A DNA stretch of 64,000 nt from Gentiana macrophylla (Eukaryota > Streptophyta > Magnoliopsida > Gentianales > Gentianaceae): assembly GCA_026214975.1 (NCBI GenBank), contig JAOBSW010000519.1:341918-405917 (forward strand), in the 5' to 3' direction. Positions within the stretch are counted from its first letter, which is position 1. Each line of letters opens with the position of its first letter. Below are positions 42,191 through 53,849 of this stretch, piece by piece. The notes beneath the pieces are model-generated. The model was not told where the DNA came from and made no database searches. It was given only the letters and a program-made list of their open reading frames with translations. Made by a program: the position numbers and the translations under genes.

Positions 42191-43780
42191 TTAGAACATA
42201 CCTGGTAAGTCCATAAAATCTGGAAACTCGCTGATCATATCGTCCTCAACTTCCCAAGTAGCTTCATCTGGTGAATGATTGCTCCATTGCACCAGAACCC
42301 AAGGAATCAACCGTCTCTTAATCATCTTTTCTTTCTGGTCCAAAATTTTTAACGGTGTCTCATCATACGAAAGATTATCCTGGAGAACCTCCGGATCAAC
42401 AGTAGTCTCAATATCCGTCTTGGTCAAACACTTCTTAAACATCGAGACATGAAACACATTGTGGACTCTTGACATGGATTCTGGTAACTTAAGCTTATAT
42501 GCCAACGATCCAACCTTTTCCAAAATCTCAAAAGGTCCAATGTACCTAGGGCTTAGCTTTCCCTTTTGACCAAAGCGTTTCACTCCCTTCATTGGTGAAT
42601 CTCGTAGGTAAACTCTTTCACCAACCTCAAACTCAAGAGTTCTCCTTCTAACATCTGCCCAACTCTTCAATCTGTCTTGAGCCGCCTTCAGATTCTTCTT
42701 GACCAACTGAACCCTTTCTTTAGCTTGCTCAACCAATTCTGGCCCGGTGATTTGTCTTTCCCCGACTTCATCCCAAAACAGCGGCGTTCTACATCTTCTT
42801 CCATACAATGCTCCAAACGGTGGCATGCCAATACTTGCATGATAATTGTTGTTGTAAGCAAACTCCGCTACTGGTAGGTAATCATCCCATGATCCGCCTA
42901 CTTCCAAAACACAAGTTCTCAACATATCTTCAAGTGTTTGGATAGTTCTCTCAGATTGTCCATCTGTCTGAGGATGAAAGGCCGTACTCAAATCCAATTT
43001 GGTTCTGAAAGCTGCTTGTAAACTTTTCCAAAACCGACTGACGAACCTCGAATCACGATCCTAAACTATCGAGATAGGTACTCCGTGTAACTTCACTATA
43101 TTATCCAAGTATAGTGTCGTCATTTTCTTCAAGAGCATATCGACCTTATATGGTAAGAAATGAGCGGATTTGGTCAATCTATCCACAATCACCCAAATCG
43201 CATCATTACCGCCTCTCGTCTTAGGTAAACCGGTGATGAAGTCCATAGTGATCTTATCCCATTTCCATTCCGGGATATCCAATGGCTTAAGCATTCCTCC
43301 CGGCCTTCTATGTTTTGCTTTAACCTTCTGGTAAGTATCACACTCTGCAACGAACTTGGCTATCTCCAGTTTCATCGAGGGCCACCAAAACCTTTCCTTC
43401 AAGTCTTTGTACATTTTAGTAGCTCCCGGATGAACTGCAAAGGTGATCCTATGTGCCTCTTCCATGACTCTCTGTCTTAAATCACCAACATTAGGCACAC
43501 ACAAACGATCCTGGTACCAAAGGTTTCCATTCTTATCTAACACATACCAAACCATAGGCTTTTCCCTCGCAACTCGCTTCAAGTCAACCAAAACTGGGTC
43601 TTCATCTTGCTTTTCCCGAATGCCATCCATCAACTCAGACCTTGCTAACAACGGTGCCACAAACTGCTGGTCTTCAATCTGATCAAAGCTTCGGATTCTC
43701 AACCCATCTAATCTTTCTGCCATTTCTTCAACACTTGAAACCGCAAACACTGGTTTTCTGCTCAAAGCATCCGCTACCAC
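42191..43780 (-). pseudogene. Tekay-1 integrase with chromodomain-like tail (one in-frame stop)
   Basis: Two open pieces in one frame: 43780-43061 and 42997-42191, separated by TAG at about 43058 (after PISIV). The zinc domain keeps both His (HRITFAVHPGATK) and one Cys, but the second Cys is Tyr (CDTYQ). Catalytic residues: D in KITMDFITGLPK, D in DRDSRF, E in DGQSERTIQT. The C-terminus has the GPF...HNVFHVSMFK module, then a chromodomain-like ILVQW...EATWEVEDDM stretch that in this lineage may steer insertion to heterochromatin. Confidence 0.9.
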
Positions 43781-45039
43781 ATTCGCTTTACCCGGATGAT
43801 ACTGAATCTCCAGGTCATAATCCTTTACGAACTCCAGCTATCTCCGTTGTCTCATGTTCAGATTCTCTTGGGTAAAGAAATACTTCAAGCTCTTGTGATC
43901 GGTGAAGATCCCGGCCTTAACTCTATACAAATAGTGCCTCCAAATCTTCAAGGAAAACACAACTGCTGCTAACTCCAAGTCGTGGGTTGGGTAATTCTTC
44001 TCATGCACCTTCAACTGTCTGGATGCATAAGCAATTACCTTCCCTCCCTGCATCAACACACAACCTAAACCTTGTCCCGAAGCATCCATGTAAACGTCAA
44101 AATTATCAAAGATCTCCGGAACTGCCAAAACTGGGGCTTTAGTCAACTTCTTCTTCAACGTTTCAAAAGCCTCTTCACACTCACTAGTCCACTCGAAATT
44201 CACATCCTTCTGAGTGAGCCGGGTAAGTGGTGTAGCTATCTTTGAGAAGTCTTGTACAAACTTCCTATAGTAGCCAGCCAAACCGAGAAAACTTCTAACC
44301 TCTGAAACGGTAGTCGGTCTGGACCACTTCTCAACTGCTTCAATCTTTGCGGGATCAACCTTAATGCCATCTCCAGAAATGACATGACCCAAGAAACTCA
44401 CTTGATCTAACCAAAAGTCACACTTTGAGAACTTAGCATACAACCGATTCTTCTTCAAAGTATCCAACACTATCCTTAAGTGTTCATCATGTTCTTTCTC
44501 ATCCTTAGAGTACACTAGGATATCATCTATGAACACTATCACAAACTTATACAAGTATGGCATGAAAACACGCTGCATTAAATCCATAAAGGCAGATGGG
44601 GCAATAGTGAGTCCAAAAGGCATGACTAAGCACTCATAATGTCCATACCTCGTACTAAAAGCCGTCTTCGGTATATCTGCTACCTTGATCTTTAAATGGT
44701 GGTACCCTGACCTAAGATCAATCTTAGAAAACACTCTCTTGCCTTGCAACTGGTTAAACAAATCATCAATCCTTGGCAAAGGGTACTTATTCTTAATGGT
44801 AAGATTGTTCAACGCTCTGTAATCTATGCACATCCTCATGCTACCATCTTTCTCTTGACAAACAACACTGGGGCTCCCCAAGGTGAAGTACTAGGCTGAA
44901 TTATATTCCTCTCGAGCATATCCTTAAGTTGAGTTTTCAACTCTTTAAATTCAGCCGGTGCCATCCTATAGGGTGCCTTTGCAACTGGCGCCGCTCCGGG
45001 TATCAACTTAATCTCAAATTCAATCTCTCTATTCGGCAT
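43781..45039 (-). pseudogene. Tekay-1 reverse transcriptase and RNase H, broken
   Basis: RT opens at 45039 (IPGAAPVAKAPYRMAPAE), shifts frame near 44860 and continues for 347 codons to 43838. It keeps [38 protein letters not shown] and the catalytic FIDDILVYS (FIDD at 44533-44522). RNase H follows with [29 protein letters not shown] and [14 protein letters not shown] at 43838 then interrupts the link to integrase (ADALSRKP). The catalytic aspartates are intact. Confidence 0.92.
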
Positions 45040-45133
45040 GTTTCCCCGGTAACTCTTCTGGAAATACCTCAGGGTACTCTCTCACTACATGAGTTTCCTC
45101 TAACTTAGGCTTCACTTGTTCCACATCCACTGC

Positions 45134-45577
45134 CTACAACAAGTAGCCTTCACAACCTTTCTGACAAGCTCTTATAGCCTTAACCGATGAAATTATAGGG
45201 TGACGCTTCTTACTAGGCTTGTAAACATTACCCTGATAAGTCTTATCTGATTTCCCGGTTATCTTAAAAGTTACTCTCTTTTCTCTACAATCCAAATGGA
45301 CAAAATTCTCGGATAGCCAATCTATTCCAAGAATTACGTCAAAATCCGAAAAGTCCAAAACCGTAAAGTCACTCTTGCAACGATACGTTCCAACTCGAAC
45401 ATCTACCTGCGGCATCAACTTGGTTACCTTAGTCACTTTCCCTAATGGTGTTTTTATCTCCAAGGTGTTCCTTAAAGGTTCCGTTGGTAAGTTAAGCTTC
45501 TTAGCTATCTTAGTTGACACAAAAGTATTAGACGCTCCCGTATCAAACAATGCCGTGACCACTAAGTTGTCTAACAT
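45134..45577 (-). pseudogene. Tekay-1 aspartic protease
   Basis: A 147-codon open stretch with the active-site motif ALFDTGASNTFVS, followed by DVILGIDWLSENFVHLDC. This is the retroviral-type aspartic protease that processes the polyprotein. The domain itself looks intact; the breaks are upstream in gag and downstream in RT. Confidence 0.88.
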
Positions 45578-45632
45578 TATTGTACCTAGGATGTGAATTC
45601 ATTTATTTAAATACAATACAACATGATTTAAA

Positions 45633-47200
45633 TCATGCTATAAAGTACTCTAATAAATTACAATAAACAATAAAGGTACCTGATATAACGTTATCGTCTG
45701 GTTCCGTCATCTCTGTATCCACTGCAAACACTCGAACTGGGCGACTTGGGCCGCCTTTACCATTTCCTTGCCTCTGATTACTTGTAGGACCCTTTGTCGG
45801 ACAATTCTTAGCGAAATGTCCCGTCTCTCCACAAAGATAACATCCGTTTGTATGAACTCGGCACTCACCCGAGTGATTCCTATTGCACTTAGGGCAAAGT
45901 GGTACGCCGGTTGGAGGTTTACTCGCTGCAGGGGCTGTTGTCTTCTTCAAATTCTATTGCGGTGCTCCCCTGTTATTGCCTTGGCTCGTTCCAAAGCTCC
46001 TCTTGTTCCCAATGACAACTGTAGCTTTCTTTCTGAATGTCTCCACCTCTAAGGCCTTATTCAACAACTCAGCCATATTCTTAGCTGTGAAACCCAACAT
46101 ACCGGACTGTATCAGATAGGATAGGCCTTCCTTGTAAATGGCCATCTTTCTTTCTTCAACCTTCATCAACTCAGGGTAGAATCTTCCCAACTCGTTAAAC
46201 TTGTTGGTGTACTGAGACACTGTCATATAGTTACCCTGCTTAAGTTTCAAAAACTGACTCGCCATGTCGGCCTGCACCGTTTCTGGAAAATACTCGTTAT
46301 AAAACATCACCTTGAAGCCTTCCCAATCTGTTACCTTCCCATTACTGCTCTGTATGGCGTCGATCCAAGCTTTAGCTGCGCCCAAAAGGAAACTAACCGC
46401 CAACTGGGCCATCTCAGATTCAAGAACATGTATATTCCTGCAAGCCTTTTCGAAACCTCTTAACCATTCTTCGGCCTTGGAATGTTCCACATTCCCGTAG
46501 AATCTGAAACTCTGTTTCTTCTAAACCTCATATACCAATCAATCGGTGGGGCTTTCTCAAGTGCCGGTCTAACTGGTGGGGCTTGTGGATAAACTGGAGG
46601 GTATCCAAAAGGTATCCCTTGCTGCTGGTACTGGTGTTGGTGGAAACCGTAGGGTGGGTAACCAAAGCCTTTTTGATGGATAAAACGGGGTGAAGGTGGT
46701 ACAGTAGGTCAAGGAGTATGACCCACTGGAGGAGGGTAAAAAGTCTGATGCTGCTGATGGTGAAAAACTGGTGGTGAGGGGTGGCTAACCGGTGGAGGGT
46801 AAACACTCACTGGAGAGGGCATGCTGACTGGTGGAATGTCTCCCACTACCGTGACTCGTATAGGTGCTTCTCCTGGTTCTCCATAGATGTAGTTATACCT
46901 CGGTGGAGGGTAGCTCACTGGTGGCAGTACTAAACCCGCCGGAACATCACTTATCAATGAAAACTAAGCCGAACTTCCTACATGCCATTGTGGGCGTTGC
47001 TCCTGGTGTGGTCGCGGTGACAAGCCCTGTTGAGATCGTGGTGTAGGGGTCGTAGTATGAGGGGGTGGAGTGAGGCTCGGATGTGGTGGAGGATTCTGCC
47101 TCACAAAACCGCCTATTACAACTGGTGTCGGACTTTCACGACGAACTCCTGACGCTTCTGCACCCGCTCCGGTTCTAGTGAACACCATCCTGATGATCAA
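45633..47200 (-). pseudogene. Tekay-1 gag, broken, with proline-rich N-terminus
   Basis: The likely start is ATG 47185 or 47200 (MVFTRTGAG). The first ~210 codons (47200-46540, with a stop and shift) are strikingly rich in Pro, His, Gln and Tyr, with repeated PPP. The capsid core (46490-45954) has EEWLRGFEKACR, ASQFLKLKQGNYMTVSQYTN and LLNKALEVE. One in-frame TAG (45956-45954) separates it from the nucleocapsid (45950-45633) with the CCHC knuckle CYLCGETGHFAKNC. The Pro-rich head is longer than I expect for this lineage. Confidence 0.85.
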
Positions 47201-47273
47201 AGAAAGCCATAACGTTACTAACAGATCTAAAGAAAACTTATCTTAAAAGAAGGGAAGCCTAAAAGATGCTTTT

Positions 47274-47284
47274 CTCTGATACCA
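47274..47284 (-). other. Primer binding site of Tekay-1 (initiator tRNA-Met)
   Basis: CTCTGATACCA on the plus strand equals the 3' end of initiator tRNA-Met, so the minus strand begins TGGTATCAGAG two bases from the LTR end. Confidence 0.88.
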
Positions 47285-47286
47285 AC

Positions 47287-49446
47287 TGTAACGCCCCGTT
47301 CCCGGACACCGAGTCCTTATCCGGAAATCAAAACGTTCGGCACACATAATATTAAATAAATAATATTACACGTAAGACTCTACTGTGTCGTATCAAATTA
47401 AAGCAAACGGAAGCTAAAAAGACTCGGGTAATTTTTTCCAAATGACCAAGAATAGAAGTACTAAAGATAGAATAGAATGTAATACTTTTTACATCGGAAA
47501 CAATAATCCAGAACTGGGAAAATAAACGTAAATAAAAGAATAATAAACAAGGGCTTCAACTCCGGCGTCCTCAAACATCGTCATCAAAGTCCTCCTAAAA
47601 TCTTCACTAACTGTTTAAATCTTTCTCTCCCCAAACACATAAATAAACATGCATTTGAGGTAAGTACATTTGTACAAAGTAAGAAGTAGAAGCTACAATT
47701 AAATTAAGGTTATTATTAAAGATATTATCTTAGTGAGCCCGACTCAATTTAGGGTTCACTTCGTGTCCATCAACACGTCATGACTAAACATTTCTAACTT
47801 AGCTTATCTCCATTACATCATTACTCAAGGACACTGTGCATGGCGTTCATCAGCCTGAAGATATACTTGCTAACTAACGGTGATTAGCACCGATTAGCTC
47901 CGGGGTCTCCCCGGTATGCGTATACGTCCGATGAATTTCCTCCACTACCCTTCAGCCGTTTAAGGCCAGTAGCGTTGTTCACCTTTTATGAACGTATCAC
48001 ATCGCCGATATGAAATAGTGTCTAACCGAGAATAAATGACGTTTTAGCTTTTATCTACACGTATGTAATTATTAATGTGAATTAACTAACCGCCTAAATG
48101 TTTTCAGAATAAAACTCACCTTAACAACTCTACTCCCTCACTTAGACAACTAGACATCACATCCTATCAATTACACAGACATTGATGAACCCTAGTTCAA
48201 CAAAGCACAAGCCCTTTCATGCCCTTCCGACGGATCCGAACTTCAATTCCCTTTAAGAGTACATTCGGTGTTTTAACTGAACGAATCGGAAGTTCAATCG
48301 AAGCTTGTTCATATTTGATTAATGTTAACATATCATGATTAAGGGTTTAAAACAGTGAAGACACGATTATGAGGCCAAAAACCAAGCTAAAATGCTAGAG
48401 TAGTGAAAACAAGATAAAACAGGCCAAACGCCTGTTTGAAACCTTATGGACGCCCGTCCACTAACCTCGGACGCCCATCCGTAAAAAACAGTTACATCCT
48501 GAATCAAAAATCTGACCTCAAACGCCCGTCTGCCTGGTGCAAATGCCCGTTTGAGCTGCTAGGGTCTCAGACGCCCGTCTGCCTAATGCAGACGCCCGTC
48601 CTCCTAGGTTTTTCCCAAAATGCTAAAATGTTCACAACTCGATTTCTAAACCGATTCTAACCTAATTAACATCGAATTAATCCCAGTAAAACACAGAAAA
48701 CATAGCTAATCAACCATGCATCTATGATCCTTTGATCAACGATAAAACACAACCTTCTTGCATCTACACATCATAAATCTTGATCTAAACCTCAATAACA
48801 ATAATTGGAATTGTAGGAAGAGCCTCTTACCTTTTAAGAAGAAAATTCCAACTCCAAACCACAGAAAACAGCAGCAAAAACTGATCCTTTTCTGCAAGAA
48901 AACATGTGATAAATCCAAACTTTGATTAGATTCGATCACACGCTTCTAAACGATAAAAACTATGAATTGATGAGTTTGAATCCTTCAAACTCAAAGAAGA
49001 ACAAAGCTAGGGCTTAATCATACCTTATCAAAGCTTCAACTTTTTGATGTCACAACGTTGCTCTCTTCACAACGATTCCGGTGCTCGACTCTGATCTGAA
49101 AACCGTCAAGGATTCAATTAACAACTAATGAAAATCTCTCAGCCCTATTCCCTTGCTCACACACACAGAAGACAAGTTTGGAGGTGGAAAAATCTGATTA
49201 AAACTTTTAGGAGCTGATTATGTTGATTTTCCTTAAATAGGAAAAATCCCAATATTACCTAATTGCACTGATTTTCCTTAATCACCCTTATTAAATCAGA
49301 TTTTCTTTCTTAAATATTTATATATATATCTCGAAAATATATACATAAATACCCAGATTATTAAACTCCTAATAAGGGAACCGAACCCAATATTTCGTTT
49401 TCGCAAAATGACACGTCTGCCCTTTCCCGAAAATCGGAATATTACA
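47287..49446 (-). repeat. 5' LTR of Tekay-1
   Basis: 2160 bp, TGTAACGCCCC...GGAATATTACA on the plus strand, followed by CTTAT. Highly similar to 39969-42156, with scattered substitutions, many at CG sites. Palindrome array at 48424-48607. Confidence 0.95.
48424..48607 (-). repeat. Array of covarying palindromes in the Tekay-1 5' LTR
   Basis: Seven units. TGGACG-CC-CGTCCA (48447-48460) and CAGACG-CC-CGTCTG (48568-48581) are perfect. The others are one or two changes from perfect, often CG to TG or CA, and the equivalent unit in the other LTR can keep the opposite arm intact (for example CGGACGCCCATCCG here against CGAATGCCCGTCCG there). Confidence 0.8.
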
Positions 49447-50040
49447 CTTATCTCTCGTATCCTCTTTATTGTTCTCTCAATGTTCTCTCATACCTATCAA
49501 CATTTCATCATTCCATCTTCATTTCAATTTTATGTTTTTGTTCTTGTTTTTTTACAAATAAATTTTCTCTTGTCATTATTCATCTCTCAAACCCCAGCAA
49601 TTTGTGGTTTATTTTTTTCTTTTATTAAAACAAAATGGACGATCCAATCATTTGAATGGTGATAGTCTCTCAAAACATTTATTTTCTTTCCCTTCTTTTT
49701 AGTAGTAACTATTTTCTCCGGCTTTCAAACACTCTACACCTATTTTCTTATTTCTTTCTAGTACTCAAAATCACTTATCTCTCAATTCACTCAATTCATC
49801 GGCAGTTATACTTTCAATCCCTTGATTTGCTCTATCTCAATATATAAATTTTTTTATGTTTTTTTTCTTTAGGGTATCCCATCATCTTAAGGATGATTCC
49901 CTCAAAACCCTCCTCTTATGACTCTTCAAAATTTCTGAGTCATCCATTGCAGATTCAAGAAATATCAGGTTGATGTGAAGAAGTTGTTGCCGATTGATAT
50001 GGAGAAGTTTTTTGCAAGCATTATGTGAATGAAACGAGAT
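49447..50040. other. T-rich DNA right of Tekay-1
   Basis: About 600 bp, T-rich on the plus strand, continuous with 39514-39968 before Tekay-1 inserted. Short chance ORFs rich in Phe, Leu and Ser only. Confidence 0.4.
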
Positions 50041-50050
50041 TCATTCATTA

Positions 50051-50290
50051 TGAGCCAAATTCCATGTTTATTGCATTCCCATGGGATTGTGGGGGCGTGT
50101 TAGAGATAATGAAAAGATTACGGGCCAATCTCAATGTTCATTCCATTCCCATAAGATTGTGGGGGCGTGTTGAAGATATTATTGATACACCAGAATCAGA
50201 TTATTAATGTTGAAGATATTATTGATACATAAGAATCAGAATATTAATCACGTAAATATTCTGAAAATATTATGTATTTATGTCTTTCAC
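50051..50290 (+). repeat. Copia-like 3' end with stepwise tandem repeats
   Basis: Two ~71-bp imperfect repeats (50051-50121, 50122-50192) each end in GATTGTGGGGGCGTGTT. They are overlapped by two ~40-bp repeats, TGTTGAAGATATTATTGATA (50168-50207 and 50208-50247). GGGGGCG then TGTTGAAG looks like a polypurine tract and the start of a copia LTR. The LINE begins at about 50291. Confidence 0.55.
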
Positions 50291-50462
50291 ATTATGTATT
50301 CTTTTTTCTTTGAACAACACCTTTATTAAAGGAGCCAAAAGAAGATAGATCCAAAAAGAAAATCAAATGCATACACAGTAAAAAAAAATAGTCTACTACA
50401 TCAGACTAGGCACATGAGCACTACAAACAAAAGCAACCAACATCAAAGACCATAGCTGATGA

Positions 50463-50930
50463 TTAATAACCTATAACGTCAAATGGGTTGGACTTCCACT
50501 TGAGCCAATCGTAGTCGAGATGTCTAAACCTGGCACAAATCCAATTGAAAGCAGAGATTTGCACAGCTTGAAAAATATCATCCGGAGAGCATAGTTTGTC
50601 ATTAAATAACAGAGCATTTCTTCTAAGACACAAGGTCCAAGAAAATGTTACGACCAAAGCATCCCATAGCCGGGACCTCTCATTATTATTGACTTGAGCA
50701 AAGGAAGGAACAGACGGAAAATGTAGACCGCACCAAGAAGAAAAGTGCATCCACACATGACGAGATGAAGAGCAATGTAGTAATAGATGCGTTAAATCCT
50801 CACCAACCAAGTGACAAAAAAGATAAAGCAAGTTTAGTATTCCAACTCCACGGCAAGCCAAGTTTAATTTTGTAGGCAACCGATACATTAAGCATCTCAA
50901 GAAGAAAAGATTTACTTTTTTGGGTACCAA
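50463..50930 (-). pseudogene. LINE ORF2 C-terminus: RT-associated zinc-binding domain
   Basis: 155 open codons with VPKKVNLFFLRCLMYRLPTK, LACRGVGI and GEDLTHLLLHC...RHVW, the pattern of the zf-RVT domain that ends plant L1 ORF2 proteins. One of the usual paired cysteines is missing (LFCHLVGED). The reading stops at TAA 50465-50463, probably the natural end. Confidence 0.85.
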
Positions 50931-51082
50931 ATTGTTCTATATGAAGTGCCATGAAGGAGCAGCCAAATGCCCAAAAAAAGGGGTATCGAGGATATAAACA
51001 TAGGCTTTGACAGAAAAATGTCCATCCTTGCTTAGCATCCATCTAGGCGTATCAGGAGTACCTGTAATGACATAATAATGGC

Positions 51083-53240
51083 TCAGAAGAGATTCCAAGT
51101 AAATTCAGCAAACTCCCTCCCTCTAACTTCACTTCTCCAACACCACTTCCACTCCCATTCACTTCTGTCCCACCCTCCCTTATCTTTGACCAAGCAATCT
51201 TTATTGCACTCCAACTGAAAAAGCCTAGGGAACTTATTCATTAGCACGAATTCCCCACCCAACAGTCTAACTAGAACCTTATATTCTCCCCGCTCCCCAC
51301 TTTTTATCAGTAAGAGGACACCAACCAAACCCTTGCTTGTCCACTCCAAAGAAAGACTTAACTATACTCTTCCAAACTCTACCACCTCTCCTAATGAGAC
51401 CCATACTTCCCTCCGCAAACCCGCCCTCATTGTTATAAATGGCACAAATTAACTCTCTCCACAAAACACCTTTCTCATTTTTGAATCTCCACCACCACTT
51501 ACCAAGAAGGACAAAAATTTTAAGACTCCCAACCCCCAACTAGCCAAAATTTTTAGGTTTGATGATATTTGACCAAGAGACCCAAGCAATTTTTCTCTCA
51601 TCCCAATTCCCTCCCCACCAAAAAATTTTTGCTCTCAAGCTCTTCAATTGTCTGATAACCTCACCAGGGGCATGAAAGATTGAGAAGAAACACAACGGCA
51701 AGCTACCAAGAACAGATTTAACAAGAACCAATAGACCACCAAAAGAAAGAAAATTAATTTTCCAACTCGTCAGCTTGTTTCTGATTTTATTTAAAATCTG
51801 CTGCCACGCAGAAACACTATTCATATTCATCCCCACTAGAATGCGAAGGTATGTGAAGGGAAGAATATCATTTTTACAACCAAGAATATTAGCTCCATCT
51901 ACAACATCAACACCATTATGCAAACAACAGAGCTTGCTTTTAGTCATGTTTATGTTGAGGCCCGAAACTAAAGAAAATATATGCAAAATTCTGCCCTAAA
52001 TTCTGAAGTTATCAAGGTACCACATACCAAAAAATACCGCATCTTCCTCAAACAGATCCCACCTTAATCCCTTTGAACCAACCTTTCTCAACTACTGACG
52101 AGATCATAATATTGAGGGCTTCTGCAATTGAAAATAAAAGAGAGAGAGAGGATCACCTTGTCTAATACCCCTCTTTAAAGAGAATTCTTGGGTTGGGTTG
52201 CCATTAATTAGAATAGAGGCCCGGGTAGACCGAAGACAACCTTTTATCTAGCTTCTCCATTTACCTCAAAAATTCGTTTGAGCCATGATTGAGTCAAGAA
52301 AGTTCCAATTTATGGAGTCAAAGGCTTTTTAAAAATCCGCTTTAAATATAAAGGCTTGAATATTAAACCTTTTCACATAGTCAACAACCTCATTTGCTAC
52401 AAGCACACCGTCAAGAATTTGTCTCCTTTCAAGTAAGCGGGTTGACAATCTACAATCAAAACATGGATCAAAGATTTCTATCTGTTAGCCAGCACCTTAT
52501 ATATTATCTTATATATACTACCAATAAGACTGATGGGCCTAAAATCGGCCTAAAATCTTTGAAACTAGTAGGATTCATTTTCTTAGGGACCAACGCAATG
52601 AAGCAAGAGTTACACCCCATCACGATATTACGCGAAGAATCAAATTCTTGAACACATTCAATCACCTCTTAATAAACTAGCTACCATTGAGACTTGAAGA
52701 AACTTAGAGTGAAGCCATCTGGTCCTGGAGATTTGTTACTTCCACAATCCCAAACGGCATTTTTTATTTCACATACTGAAAATGGTCGTTCAAGAGACTC
52801 TTGCATATCAGTAGAAAGCTTCTTGAATTCATTTGAATGCAATAAGGGTCTGGAGGACATAGGCTCTTTAAAGAGATTTTCAAATGATGAACAACCTCAA
52901 GTTTTATATCTTGGGGATTCTCATTCCAACATCCATTGATAACCATACCAGAAAGGTTGTTTCTATTTTGTCTGACTTTTACAACATTATGAAAGTACTT
53001 GGTGTTTTCATCACCCTCCCTTTTCCACTTATCCCTAGCCTTCTAGCATAACATACTCTCAATAATTTTGTTTTTTCATAAACAATATTAACAACCTTCA
53101 CTCTTGAATCACATTCAGCCAGACTAAGGTCTTTAGTTTCAGCAAGTAAATCCAAGTTTTCAACAACCTTTTTTGCATCCTCTATTTCTTCCAAAATTTG
53201 CCTTTACTCCATGTTTTTAAGCCATTTTGACACTATTTAA
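51083..53240 (-). pseudogene. LINE reverse transcriptase, broken; FADD motif changed
   Basis: Recognisable pieces: FSLKRGIRQGDPLS near 52190, the active-site region DLFEEDAVFFG near 52050, LVSGLNINMTKSKLCC and LPFTYLRILVGMN (51986-51540), and the RT-to-zinc linker (51539-51083). The catalytic F/Y-A-D-D reads FEED, losing the first aspartate. Several stops and shifts occur. The template-copying activity is dead. Confidence 0.8.
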
Positions 53241-53295
53241 TTTTTTCCTTTAAAACAAAGCCGGATCTCCCAGTTACAAAACATGCATTCCAAGC

Positions 53296-53822
53296 TTAAG
53301 AAACTATCGAATCAAAACCCTCTTGCTCTTGCCAACAATTGAAAAATCTAAAGGGAGTGGGCCCAAAGTCGATCCTAGATTGTTTAAGAAGGAAGGGACA
53401 ATGACAAGTGAGGCCTCTCTGTAAAGCTATCTGAGTTAAGTTTGGGCAACAAGAGATAAAACCGGGAGACACAAGAAATCTATCTATTCTACTCAACTTT
53501 GTACCAACTTTATTCATCCAAGTGAATTTACGCCCATCCTATTTTAACTCAACCAACCCCGCATTAGAAAAAAATGATAAAAATGAATTATCATCATATT
53601 GAGAGAAAGTAGTACATTTCTGCTCGCTGGTCCGACAAACTGAGTTGAAGTCACCAGCTACACAAACAAGACCTCTCCAGCGCTTAATAGAGCAAGGGTA
53701 TTAGACCACAATCTAGATTCGTCCCTGGCATTGCTAGGCCCATAATCATTTATAATCAACATATCCTCAAAGAATCCCGTCCAAACACCCAAAATGCCAA
53801 TGAAGCCATATGATGACGCTTA
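53296..53822 (-). pseudogene. LINE endonuclease C-terminal part
   Basis: Pieces with GILGVW and IINDYGP near 53810-53740, and 53517-53296 with KLSRIDRFLVSPGFI and LTCHCPFLLK (usual LSDHCP, here THCP-like), the conserved S-D-H region of L1 AP endonucleases with the Asp lost. Truncated at about 53822. Confidence 0.75.
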
Positions 53823-53849
53823 AAATAGTATATTCTACGACATCAACAT

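Larger units (their letters stand above)
39969..49446 (-). mobile_element. Tekay-1: chromodomain Ty3/gypsy element (Tekay/Del type) with CTTAT duplication
   Basis: A 9.5 kb minus-strand element with LTRs 39969-42156 and 47287-49446 and a perfect 5-bp duplication, CTTAT (39964-39968 and 49447-49451). Order on the minus strand: 5' LTR, initiator-Met primer site, gag, protease, RT, RNase H, integrase ending in a chromodomain-like tail, polypurine tract, 3' LTR. The single CCHC knuckle, FIDDILVYS, ~2.2 kb LTRs and C-terminal chromodomain fit the Tekay/Del lineage. A few stops and frameshifts inactivate it. Confidence 0.95.
50291..53822 (-). mobile_element. L1-type LINE, 5'-truncated
   Basis: On the minus strand: end of an AP-endonuclease domain (from ~53822), reverse transcriptase, zinc-binding domain (zf-RVT), short 3' UTR and a short A-rich tail (T-run at 50292-50297 on the plus strand). 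ORF1 and most of the endonuclease are missing, as usual for 5'-truncated LINE insertions. Multiple stops. A target duplication was not recognised: ATGTATTC left and AGTATATTC right are only similar. Confidence 0.85.

Noticed and set aside
49408..49847. Phe/Leu-rich plus-strand ORFs that might encode membrane peptides
   Set aside because: The composition simply reflects T-rich DNA; no start context or homology.
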